Shown here: positions 7,104 to 13,823 of the stretch, piece by piece
Layout: each line of letters begins with the position of its first letter
How positions within the stretch are numbered: the first letter of the stretch is position 1
Source: Oscillospiraceae bacterium
GTDB taxonomy: Bacteria; Bacillota; Clostridia; Oscillospirales; Ruminococcaceae
Length of the DNA: 20,537 nt
Assembly: GCA_016295145.1 (NCBI GenBank)
Contig: JAEDLR010000038.1
Coordinates: forward strand, 1 to 20,537
Reading direction: 5' to 3'
Translations under genes and position numbers: made by a program
The notes under the pieces: generated by a model
The model's database searches: none
What the model was told of the DNA's origin: nothing
Seen by the model: only the letters and a program-made list of their open reading frames with translations

Positions 7104-7177
7104 TATGCATCATATCTCAATCAGTGGGGGCATAGGGAAGGCATCTCTCGCAAAACTGCGAACGCAAGGAGGTCATC

Positions 7178-8389
7178 ATGTTTGCAGCGATCTACTGCCG
7201 GAAGTCGGTCAACACCATGCAGGGCGAATCCATCCAAAGCCAACTGGAGCATTGCCGCGCCTATCTTGCCGCCCATCGCGCACCGGATGAGGCACGCAAC
7301 GCCCTGGTTTACCGTGATGAAGGCTTTTCGGGGGCAGGACTTGCCCGACCGGCAATGCAGCAATTGCTCCGTGATGTTCGCGCAGGGCATATTCACTGCG
7401 TGGTCTGTTACCGTCTGGACAGAATCAGCCGCAATATTGCCGATTTTACCACTCTCATGGAGGAATTTGCCCGTTGCCATGTGAGTTTTCTCTGCGCAGC
7501 CGAAGCCTTTGACACCGAAAAACCCATGGGCAGAGCCATGCTGTACATTGCCTCGGTATTTGCGCAACTGGAGCGTGAAACCATTGCCGAGCGCGTGCGC
7601 GATAATATGTATACCCTTGCGGAAGATGGCCGTTGGCTTGGGGGTAAACCGCCCTTTGGATATCTGCTGCAACGTTCATTGCCGCCCTTTCCGCGGACAG
7701 TGCTTGTACCCGATGCTGCTACTTTTCCGCAGCTGTGTGAGATCTTTCAGGCGGTGCTGCAAACCGGAACACTTTCTGCCGGTTTGCGGTACGGTATCAC
7801 CATGCGCCGTTTGCGGCAGATGCTTGGGAATCCGGTATATTTTGCCGCTGATGCCACCACCGCCCGATTGCTGGCGCAGGATGGCTATACCGTTTTGTTT
7901 TCGCCCAAAGCAGCGTGTTCTGCCGCTGTCATGCCCTACGGTAAGCGGCCGAATCAAAAACAAGATCATGCCGTGATGCTTGCCGCCATGGGAGAGCATC
8001 CTGCAGTGTGCGATGGCAAATCGTGGGCAAGGTTGCGGCAGATTCGGAATCCCCGCCCCATTGGTCAGCGTGGGCGCGTCCCTGTGGGAATGCTTTCTCA
8101 GTTGCTGCGTTGCGGTATCTGCGGCGATGTGATGGAATGCAAGCGCCGCAGCGGCAGAGAAGGGCAATTTGATTACATATGCCGTGCAAAAAATCGCGAG
8201 AAGCGTTGCGATTGCCCCAATTGTGCAGGGATCGCTGCCGATGCCGCTGTATGGGAGCAATGTATCCGCCACGGTGATTTGTCGGTTTCTGCGCAGATGC
8301 CCATGGCGCTGCGGCAAAGTATCGTGGGCCTGTTGACTGAATCCGCCACATGGGACGGTACTGTGCTGCAACTGACGCTACGGCAGTAA
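7178..8389 (+). CDS. Large serine recombinase (element integrase)
   Basis: A 403-residue serine site-specific recombinase, predicted to integrate and excise the element by a phosphoserine intermediate. The catalytic resolvase domain spans about 1-145: YCRKS with nucleophile S10 and R8, YRLDRISRN with R79, D81 and R82, and FAQLERETIAERVRD leading to the long helix. A recombinase (PF07508-type) domain begins at GKPPFGY (156-162). A zinc ribbon follows: C312 and C315, with C335 and the C344/C346/C349 group. The protein is shorter than most large serine recombinases (450-550), and the coiled-coil insertion of the zinc ribbon appears short or absent. AAGGAGGT (7166-7173) precedes the ATG. Its stop TAA overlaps an ATG that reads into the 3' half of feoB, and the last bases form part of the attP arm. 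Confidence 0.93.
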   Translation: MFAAIYCRKSVNTMQGESIQSQLEHCRAYLAAHRAPDEARNALVYRDEGFSGAGLARPAMQQLLRDVRAGHIHCVVCYRLDRISRNIADFTTLMEEFARCHVSFLCAAEAFDTEKPMGRAMLYIASVFAQLERETIAERVRDNMYTLAEDGRWLGGKPPFGYLLQRSLPPFPRTVLVPDAATFPQLCEIFQAVLQTGTLSAGLRYGITMRRLRQMLGNPVYFAADATTARLLAQDGYTVLFSPKAACSAAVMPYGKRPNQKQDHAVMLAAMGEHPAVCDGKSWARLRQIRNPRPIGQRGRVPVGMLSQLLRCGICGDVMECKRRSGREGQFDYICRAKNREKRCDCPNCAGIAADAAVWEQCIRHGDLSVSAQMPMALRQSIVGLLTESATWDGTVLQLTLRQ

Positions 8390-8416
8390 TGTTTCCCATA
8401 CTGCACGGATTTCCGT
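8388..8416 (+). other. attR: right junction of the element in feoB
   Basis: AATGTTTCCCA (8388-8398) is the exact reverse complement of the left-end arm at 4718-4728. GATTTCCGT (8408-8416) is the counterpart of the left core. The predicted crossover dinucleotide is TT at 8410-8411. Downstream, TCG CTG CTG resumes the feoB frame. Confidence 0.8.
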
Positions 8417-9135
8417 CGCTGCTGGCAATTGCCGCGATGTTCTGCGGCGTGGGTTTTGGGGGCAGTCTGCAAGCCACAGCCATTGTCACTGCACTGGTCA
8501 TCGGCAGCATTGCAGCAACGATGGGCGTATCGTATCTGCTGAGCCGCACGGTACTCAAAGGGCAGCCGTCCTCCTTTGTGCTGGAGCTGCCGCCCTATCG
8601 CCGACCGCAGCTTGGCAAGATTCTGGTGCGCTCTCTCATCGAACGCACCGCAAAGGTTCTGGTGCGCGCGGTGGTTGTGGCAGCCCCGGTCAATCTGCTG
8701 ATATGGGTGCTTGCCAATTGTCGTCTGCAAGGGCAGTCTTTGCTGCAATACGGCGCAGAGATGCTGGCTCCGCTGGGGAATGTGATGGGTCTGGATGGTA
8801 CACTGCTGCTTGCCTTTGTGCTGGGGCTACCTGCCAATGAGATCATCTTGCCCATTGCCATGACGGGCTACACCGGTGCTGCACACCTGCTCGATTACAA
8901 CTCGGCGCAAAGTCTGCACAGCCTGTTGACCGCCTGCGGCTGGGATCGCATCACGGCGGTTTGCTTTCTGATTTTCATGATGTTTCACGCACCCTGTGCA
9001 ACCACATTGCTGACCGTCCAAAAAGAGACCCGAAGTCTGCGCTGTACGCTGGTGGCGTGGATATTGCCCCTTGCCATTGGTGTGATGCTTTGTATGGCTG
9101 CCAATGCGCTGCTGACGCTTTGTGGCGTTGCGTGA
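8389..9135 (+). CDS. feoB: FeoB 3' part (C-terminal half of the permease), separated from its 5' part by the element
   Basis: The genuine feoB sequence restarts at 8416 and encodes 239 residues. It begins SLLAIAAMFCG, which continues the NGRFP at the 5' fragment's break, and contains the second gate motif LGLPANEIILPIAMTGY plus further membrane helices, as in FeoB C-terminal halves. In the integrated state an ATG at 8389, which overlaps the recombinase stop (TAATG), is in frame and would add nine element-encoded residues. A 248-residue half-permease could thus be made by termination-reinitiation, though no ribosome binding site of its own is visible. Joined at the att core, 528 + 239 residues give a normal FeoAB fusion of 767. 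Activity of the split halves is doubtful. A terminator follows. Confidence 0.9.
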   Translation: MFPILHGFPSLLAIAAMFCGVGFGGSLQATAIVTALVIGSIAATMGVSYLLSRTVLKGQPSSFVLELPPYRRPQLGKILVRSLIERTAKVLVRAVVVAAPVNLLIWVLANCRLQGQSLLQYGAEMLAPLGNVMGLDGTLLLAFVLGLPANEIILPIAMTGYTGAAHLLDYNSAQSLHSLLTACGWDRITAVCFLIFMMFHAPCATTLLTVQKETRSLRCTLVAWILPLAIGVMLCMAANALLTLCGVA

Positions 9136-9173
9136 TATCATGCCGACAGGTGAGCACAGGGCAGAAAATGCGG

Positions 9174-9212
9174 ATGCCTCCCCATTCCCAAAGGGATTGA
9201 GGAGGCATTTTT
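9174..9212 (+). terminator. Rho-independent terminator after feoB
   Basis: ATGCCTCC (9174-9181) pairs with GGAGGCAT (9201-9208), with an inner TCCC/GGGA, followed by TTTTT. It serves the plus strand and separates feoB from the convergent kinase gene. Confidence 0.85.
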
Positions 9213-9226
9213 GTATTGCGATGGGG

Positions 9227-10057
9227 TCACAGGTAATCTTCCAGTGTGCGCAGCAGTGGCTCAAAGCGAAGACCCTCTTCTGCAGGTGCGCCCTGCTGCT
9301 TGGTATACTGCGTCACCGCCGAGAGAAATTTGCCGGCGGTATTGACTGCATCGGGGAGGGCACAGCCTCTTGCCAGGGCAGCACACAGCACGGAAGCGAA
9401 CAGATCACCCGTGCCCGAAAACAGACATTTGGTGCGGTGGACGGCATCAAAGGTGTACTCGCCGCCGATGTAGGTCATGTTGCAGATGATATCTTCGCGG
9501 ACAATGCCCGTGATGACCACCGCTTTGCTGCCCAGTGCAGCAAGTTGCTCTGCCAGTGTGACCGCTTCAGTGGTGTGCAGGGTTTCGCCGTGATAGGGCG
9601 TATCGGTCAGCAGACAAGCCTCGGTGACATTGGGGGTAATGATATCCGCATAGGATACCAGTGTGCGCATGGCGCGGCAGAGGGCAGGGGTGTATGTATC
9701 ATAGAGCTTGCCGTTATCGCCCATGACCGTATCCAGCAAAACAGTGCAGTGGGGATTCTGCTTTTTTTGTGTGATGAAGAAATCGCGTACGGTATTCATT
9801 TGCCCCTCTGCGCCTAAAAAGCCGCTGTAGATCATATCAAATTGCAGATCGTGCCAGCTTTGCAGATAGGCAGGCAGGAAATCCGTCAGATCGGTAAAGG
9901 CATAGCCTGCAAGGCCCGTATGCTTGGAAAGCACAGCAGTGGGTACAGGGCAGGCTTGTACACCCAACACGGAAAGCACAGGCAGCGCGGTGGTCAGCGA
10001 ACAGCGTCCGTAGCCCGAAAGGTCGTTGATACAGGCGACACACGGTAATCGGCTCAT
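9227..10057 (-). CDS. pdxY: Pyridoxal/pyridoxamine kinase
   Basis: A 276-residue kinase of the ribokinase/PfkB superfamily, PdxY/PdxK type, phosphorylating vitamin B6 vitamers with ATP in PLP salvage. It shows NDLSGYGRCSLTTALPVLS at 11-29, the substrate loop PTAVLSKHTG, LLDTVMGDNGKLY at 107-119 (usual family DPVMGD with T in place of P), TPN at 141-143, and the anion-hole/catalytic GTGD at 215-218. The start is ATG at 10057 with AAGGAGA upstream on the minus strand. It is monocistronic with its own promoter and convergent with feoB. Clostridial proteins of this type are often annotated pyridoxamine kinase; which vitamer is preferred cannot be read from sequence. Confidence 0.9.
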   Translation of the reverse strand: MSRLPCVACINDLSGYGRCSLTTALPVLSVLGVQACPVPTAVLSKHTGLAGYAFTDLTDFLPAYLQSWHDLQFDMIYSGFLGAEGQMNTVRDFFITQKKQNPHCTVLLDTVMGDNGKLYDTYTPALCRAMRTLVSYADIITPNVTEACLLTDTPYHGETLHTTEAVTLAEQLAALGSKAVVITGIVREDIICNMTYIGGEYTFDAVHRTKCLFSGTGDLFASVLCAALARGCALPDAVNTAGKFLSAVTQYTKQQGAPAEEGLRFEPLLRTLEDYL

Positions 10058-10089
10058 GGAATTTCATCTCCTTACTGAGTTACTATGGT

Positions 10090-10118
10090 ATTATAGCACA
10101 CTGCGCGGTGGATTGCAA
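10090..10118 (-). promoter_or_regulatory. SigA-type promoter of the pyridoxal kinase gene
   Basis: On the minus strand, TTGCAA (10118-10113), a 17-bp spacer and TATAAT (10095-10090). The spacer starts TCCACCGCG, similar to two other minus-strand promoters in this window. Confidence 0.8.
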
Positions 10119-10483
10119 GGGAACGGGGCGTGTTTTTTCACCCGCGGAGATGATGCTTTCGGGAAAAATCACCAAAAAGCATGGCGCGATGGGATATTTT
10201 TGCTGCAATTCGGGGTTTTTCCAGTGGCTTCACAAAATGAACACACATCGGTGATATAGTATCTCCGTAGCATAGTAGCATAATCGAATATGGCTGAAAA
10301 TGGGATTTGCGTCATCGGCTTGTTTTTGCAGATGGTTTTCCTTTTGGCAACGTGTGTTTTCGTGCTGGTTGCGCGAATTTGTACGCAAAGTCAAAGGGGC
10401 ATGAAAAATCAAGCAGGGGAGCGCAATCGGGAGAAAACAGGCAGTTTTCTTTGAAAAACGGCTGACGCCCGCCGTCAACGGAG
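10119..10483. other. Intergenic stretch without a recognised gene
   Basis: About 365 bp between the divergent kinase and ABC transporter promoters. I see no credible coding frame, no known riboswitch motif and no tRNA. The sequence is AT-richer than its neighbours in 10130-10330. Confidence 0.5.
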
Positions 10484-10513
10484 TTGCTGTTTGCAAAGCA
10501 ATTATGCTATCAT
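10484..10513 (+). promoter_or_regulatory. Possible promoter of the ABC transporter gene
   Basis: TTGCTG (10484-10489), an 18-bp spacer and TATCAT (10508-10513) with an extended TGC before the -10. Moderate match to consensus. Confidence 0.5.
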
Positions 10514-10569
10514 ATACAGGCAGTGCGGCAGAAACCGACACTGCAATGATTGGAAAGGTTGTGTTTTAT

Positions 10570-13500
10570 TTGCTCAAGCTCAACGGAATTACCAAGAACT
10601 ATCTTTCGGGCGATTCGAAGGTGCAGGCACTCAAGGGAATTGATGTCGCATTTCGCAAAAACGAGTTTGTTGCCGTGCTGGGCGCCTCCGGCTGCGGCAA
10701 AACCACATTGTTGAATATCATCGGCGGTCTGGATCGTTACACAACCGGCGACCTGATCATTCAGGGTGTTTCCACCAAGGAGTACTCCGACCGTGACTGG
10801 GACGATTACCGCAATCATACCATCGGCTTTGTGTTCCAGACCTACAACCTCATTCCCCACCAGACTGTGCTTGCCAATGTGGAACTGGCGCTGACCCTTT
10901 CGGGCGTTTCCAAGGCAGAACGCCGTGAGCGCGCTAAGGCGATGCTGGAAAAGGTGGGCTTGGGTGACCAGCTTCACAAAAAGCCTAACCAGATGTCAGG
11001 CGGTCAGATGCAGCGTGTGGCGATCGCCCGTGCGCTCATTAACAATCCTGAGATTCTGCTTGCCGATGAGCCTACCGGTGCGTTGGATACCGAAACCAGT
11101 GTGCAGATCATGGAACTGCTCAAAGAAATCTCTAAGGACAGACTGGTGCTGATGGTAACGCATAATCCCGAGCTTGCAGAGGAATATGCGACCCGTATCG
11201 TCCGTCTCAGGGACGGTAAGATCATCGACGACAGCAATCCCTATGAGGGGGAGCCCCAGAAGAAAGCCGATGCCAAGGAAAAGAGTAAGAAAAAGCACAC
11301 CTCCATGAACTTTGCCACTGCCACTTCCCTTTCGCTGAACAATCTGATGACGAAAAAGGCGCGTACTTTGCTGACCTCCTTTGCAGGCAGCATCGGTATC
11401 ATCGGCATCGCGCTGATTCTTTCACTCTCCGATGGTTTCCAGAGCTACATCAATACCGTGCAGGAAAATGCACTTTCCTCTTATCCGCTGACCATTCAGG
11501 AACAGACTGCCGATCTTTCGGGGCTGATGGAATCCATTGCAAATACAGCCCCTGCCGAGAATGACCACGATATGGATAAGGTCTACATCAGCGATACCGC
11601 AAGTTCCATGCTCAATGCGATGGTTGCTGAGGTGCAGGAAAACGATATGGCTGCCCTCAAAAAGTATCTGGAGGAACACGCCGATGAGCTGGAGAATCAG
11701 CATATCGAGTATTCCTACACCATCACGCCGCAGATTTATCTGGCAGATACCGCAGACGACATCACTGCGGTGAACCCCAACCCCATGGTCGATGCCTACT
11801 ACAAGATGCTGGGGTATGATATGAGCAGCGCAGCATCCGGCTACGCCACCATGCTGAGTATGAGTACCTCCAGTATGGATGTGTGGACGACGATGTACAG
11901 CGACACCGAACTGTTGGAATCGCAGTATGACCTGATTTCGGGCAGTTGGCCCCAGAATTTTCGGGAAGTGATTCTGGTGGTGGATGACCGCAACGAGATT
12001 ACGGACTTGACCATGTACGGTCTGGGCTTGCGTGATGCAGACGAGATCCCAAAGATGTTTGAAACCATCATGAGTGGTGGTACGTTGGAATCCCTTGCTG
12101 ACAGCTTTGATTTCGATGAGCTGCATAATCTGCGCTTCAAGTTGATTCTGAACACCGATATTTACGAGTATGATGAAAAATCTGAGTGCTGGGTTGACCG
12201 CAGCAAACATGATGACTTTATGCGCGAGGCCATTGAAAACGGTGTGGAGCTGAAAATCAGCGGTATTGTGCGTGCCAAGGAAGGCTCTGCTGCTGCCGCA
12301 CTGACTCCCGGTACCATCTGCTACACCAAGGAACTGACAGAGTACCTGATCCAGGAGATCAATCAGACCGAGATCGTAAAAGCGCAGAAGGCAGACCCCG
12401 AAACCGATGTTTTCACGGGCTATGCCTTTGAAGATCCAGACGAGGACGTTACCATCGAGGATGTCTACGATTACATTGATGGCATGAGCGAGGCAGAATT
12501 GCAGCAAATGCAGATGATGTTCGGTTCTATGTTCGGCAATTCGTTTTCCACCGAGGATGTGCTGAAAGCCATCAACTCCATGAGCGATGAGGAACTGGTG
12601 ACCGCTCTTGCACCCCAAATGGTAGCAGGCATTACGGTATCGGATGCAAAGCTGTTTGCACAGACCGAACAAGGCAAGGCTGCTCTGGCACAGGCGATTG
12701 CCGCAGGCACGGGTGCTGCCCCGGATCCTGCAATGGTAGACGCACTCTCCGATGAAGAACTTCTGGCTACCTATCAGCAGGTGGTTATGGCAGGCCTCAC
12801 TGCTGACCAGATTCGTGCAAAGATCGCCAGTATGTCCGAGAAAGAACTGGCAGCGCTGACCGCCGCGATGGATCCCGGCAATGGCGCAGAAAGCATTAAA
12901 CAAATGCTTGCTTCCATGGATGAAGAAACGCTGATTACCATTTTCAAAGAGCAGGTACTCAACGCCTCTACCGATAATACCTATGAGGGCAACCTCAGCG
13001 TACTGGGCGTTCATGATCCGGAACACCCCAATGCGATTCTGATCTACTCTGACAGCTTTGAATCCAAAGAAGCATTCGAGGCATTTTTGGAGGATTACAA
13101 CCAACAGCAGCGTGATAGCGGCAATGAGGACGGCGTGATCGAATACACCGATTATATCGGCATAATGCTTTCTTCCGTGACTTCCATCATCAATATGATT
13201 TCCTATGTGCTGATCGGCTTTGTGTCCATTTCGCTGGTGGTTTCTTCCATCATGATCGGCATCATCACCTATATTTCCGTGCTGGAGCGTACCAAAGAGA
13301 TCGGTATCCTGCGTTCCATCGGTGCTTCCAAAAAGGATGTCAGCCGCGTGTTCAATGCAGAAACCTTCCTTGTGGGTCTGGTTTCCGGTCTGATCGGTGT
13401 GGTCATCACAATGCTGCTGGATATTCCTATCAATATTATTATTGAGGCAGTGTCGGGTGTACCGAATGTCGCATTCCTCCGCCCTGTCTATGCCCTGATC

Positions 13501-13599
13501 TTGATCGCAATCAGTGTCATTCTTACGCTGATCGCAGGCCTTGTGCCCTCTCGCCTTGCCGCAAAGCAAGATCCCGTCATTGCACTCCGCAGCGAGTAA
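10570..13599 (+). CDS. ABC transporter, fused ATP-binding domain and FtsX/MacB-type permease
   Basis: A 1009-residue membrane protein. Residues 1-225 are a LolD/MacB-like ATPase: Walker A GASGCGKT at 38-45, Q-loop Q90, signature MSGGQ at 142-146, Walker B ILLADEP at 162-168, H198. A charged linker (about 228-243) leads to TM1 (about 268-287), then a roughly 580-residue extracytoplasmic region, and three C-terminal helices of the FtsX domain, with ERTKEIGILRSIGASKKDVSRVF between TM2 and TM3. This is a type VII (mechanotransmission) exporter; such proteins move peptides, lipoproteins or antibiotics, or transmit force to cell-wall enzymes. The substrate is unknown. Part of the outer region (from about 639) carries repeated SDEEL-type motifs. 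The start TTG at 10570 is chosen because MLKLNGITKNY fits the family and GGAAAGG lies at 10552-10558. A single gene, ending before a terminator cluster. Confidence 0.9.
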   Translation: MLKLNGITKNYLSGDSKVQALKGIDVAFRKNEFVAVLGASGCGKTTLLNIIGGLDRYTTGDLIIQGVSTKEYSDRDWDDYRNHTIGFVFQTYNLIPHQTVLANVELALTLSGVSKAERRERAKAMLEKVGLGDQLHKKPNQMSGGQMQRVAIARALINNPEILLADEPTGALDTETSVQIMELLKEISKDRLVLMVTHNPELAEEYATRIVRLRDGKIIDDSNPYEGEPQKKADAKEKSKKKHTSMNFATATSLSLNNLMTKKARTLLTSFAGSIGIIGIALILSLSDGFQSYINTVQENALSSYPLTIQEQTADLSGLMESIANTAPAENDHDMDKVYISDTASSMLNAMVAEVQENDMAALKKYLEEHADELENQHIEYSYTITPQIYLADTADDITAVNPNPMVDAYYKMLGYDMSSAASGYATMLSMSTSSMDVWTTMYSDTELLESQYDLISGSWPQNFREVILVVDDRNEITDLTMYGLGLRDADEIPKMFETIMSGGTLESLADSFDFDELHNLRFKLILNTDIYEYDEKSECWVDRSKHDDFMREAIENGVELKISGIVRAKEGSAAAALTPGTICYTKELTEYLIQEINQTEIVKAQKADPETDVFTGYAFEDPDEDVTIEDVYDYIDGMSEAELQQMQMMFGSMFGNSFSTEDVLKAINSMSDEELVTALAPQMVAGITVSDAKLFAQTEQGKAALAQAIAAGTGAAPDPAMVDALSDEELLATYQQVVMAGLTADQIRAKIASMSEKELAALTAAMDPGNGAESIKQMLASMDEETLITIFKEQVLNASTDNTYEGNLSVLGVHDPEHPNAILIYSDSFESKEAFEAFLEDYNQQQRDSGNEDGVIEYTDYIGIMLSSVTSIINMISYVLIGFVSISLVVSSIMIGIITYISVLERTKEIGILRSIGASKKDVSRVFNAETFLVGLVSGLIGVVITMLLDIPINIIIEAVSGVPNVAFLRPVYALILIAISVILTLIAGLVPSRLAAKQDPVIALRSE

Positions 13600-13630
13600 G
13601 CATATCAGGCGTGTAGTATTGTGGGTTTAT

Positions 13631-13649
13631 ATGGGGACTCTGTCCCCAT
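13631..13649. repeat. Perfect palindromic hairpin
   Basis: ATGGGGAC and GTCCCCAT around the loop TCT. First of a cluster of five in the gap between convergent genes. Confidence 0.7.
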
Positions 13650-13658
13650 GCCCCTGCC

Positions 13659-13677
13659 GGAGGAATAGCATTCCTCC
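13659..13677. repeat. Perfect palindromic hairpin
   Basis: GGAGGAAT and ATTCCTCC around the loop AGC. Confidence 0.7.
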
Positions 13678-13693
13678 AGACCTCCTGCATTTT

Positions 13694-13734
13694 AAAAAGC
13701 GGTACCCCCTCGTTCAGAGGGAGTACCGCTTTTT
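13694..13734. terminator. Strong bidirectional terminator
   Basis: An 18-bp stem with one mismatch (AAAAAGCGGTAC... pairs with ...GTACCGCTTTTT), loop GTTCA, with a run of T on both strands. It serves the ABC transporter gene on the plus strand and the transketolase genes on the minus strand. Confidence 0.9.
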
Positions 13735-13745
13735 GGTGTGGGTTT

Positions 13746-13790
13746 CCAAAGGGCTAATATCCCTTTGGCGGGGTTTGGGGCAGCGCCCCA
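13746..13790. repeat. Pair of perfect hairpins
   Basis: CCAAAGGG/CCCTTTGG around CTAATAT (13746-13768), then TGGGGC/GCCCCA around AGC (13776-13790). The second shares the AGC loop with the hairpin at 13659. The GC-rich form resembles dispersed intergenic repeats of gut Clostridia, but no second copy lies in this window. Confidence 0.6.
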
Positions 13791-13823
13791 ATATCAATCT
13801 ACAACATTACATCCCTAATGCGT

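Larger units (their letters stand above)
6768..7177. other. Non-coding stretch within the element, rich in inverted repeats
   Basis: This 410-bp gap lies between the methyltransferase and recombinase genes. It holds the start of the possible minus-strand small ORF, a 14-bp inverted repeat at 6949-6984, a 7-bp inverted repeat at 6994-7021, a 12-bp inverted repeat at 7070-7103 and a 5-bp hairpin at 7148-7161 just before the recombinase ribosome binding site. No clear consensus promoter for the recombinase was found. Confidence 0.55.
4705..8411 (+). mobile_element. Serine-recombinase integrative element inserted in feoB
   Basis: The element is about 3,705 bp, bounded by attL (TT at 4705-4706) and attR (TT at 8410-8411). 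It encodes, in order, a CDF exporter, an RlmA-type methyltransferase, a possible minus-strand small protein and a large serine recombinase whose stop codon lies about 20 bp from attR, the usual place for an integrase. The larger genes all run in the direction of feoB. Deleting the element joins GGC AGA TT|T CCG TCG and restores a 767-residue FeoAB. No conjugation, replication or transposase genes are seen, so it is a minimal integrative element or a remnant of a larger one. Base composition and codon use look like the host's. I cannot match it to a named family. Confidence 0.85.

Noticed and set aside
6984..7484. A plus-strand 166-codon frame overlapping the recombinase start
   Set aside because: It lacks a ribosome binding site, runs through inverted repeats and then reads the recombinase gene in the wrong frame.
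4697..8386. The 7-bp direct repeat ACGGCAG near both element ends as the att core
   Set aside because: Joining at ACGGCAG (4697 and 8380) puts the feoB halves out of frame and is not centred on the inverted arms. The GATTYCCGT core is in frame and centred.
4705..8397. TTCCC at 4705 and 8393 as the crossover core
   Set aside because: This join also shifts the feoB frame and leaves FPILHG-like residues that FeoB proteins do not have.
10230..10541. A 103-codon minus-strand frame upstream of the ABC transporter
   Set aside because: No ribosome binding site, no recognisable motif, and it crosses the likely ABC transporter promoter.
11422..13569. A 715-codon open frame on the minus strand
   Set aside because: It is a mirror of the ABC transporter coding sequence, with His/Cys-rich composition and no ribosome binding site or family resemblance.
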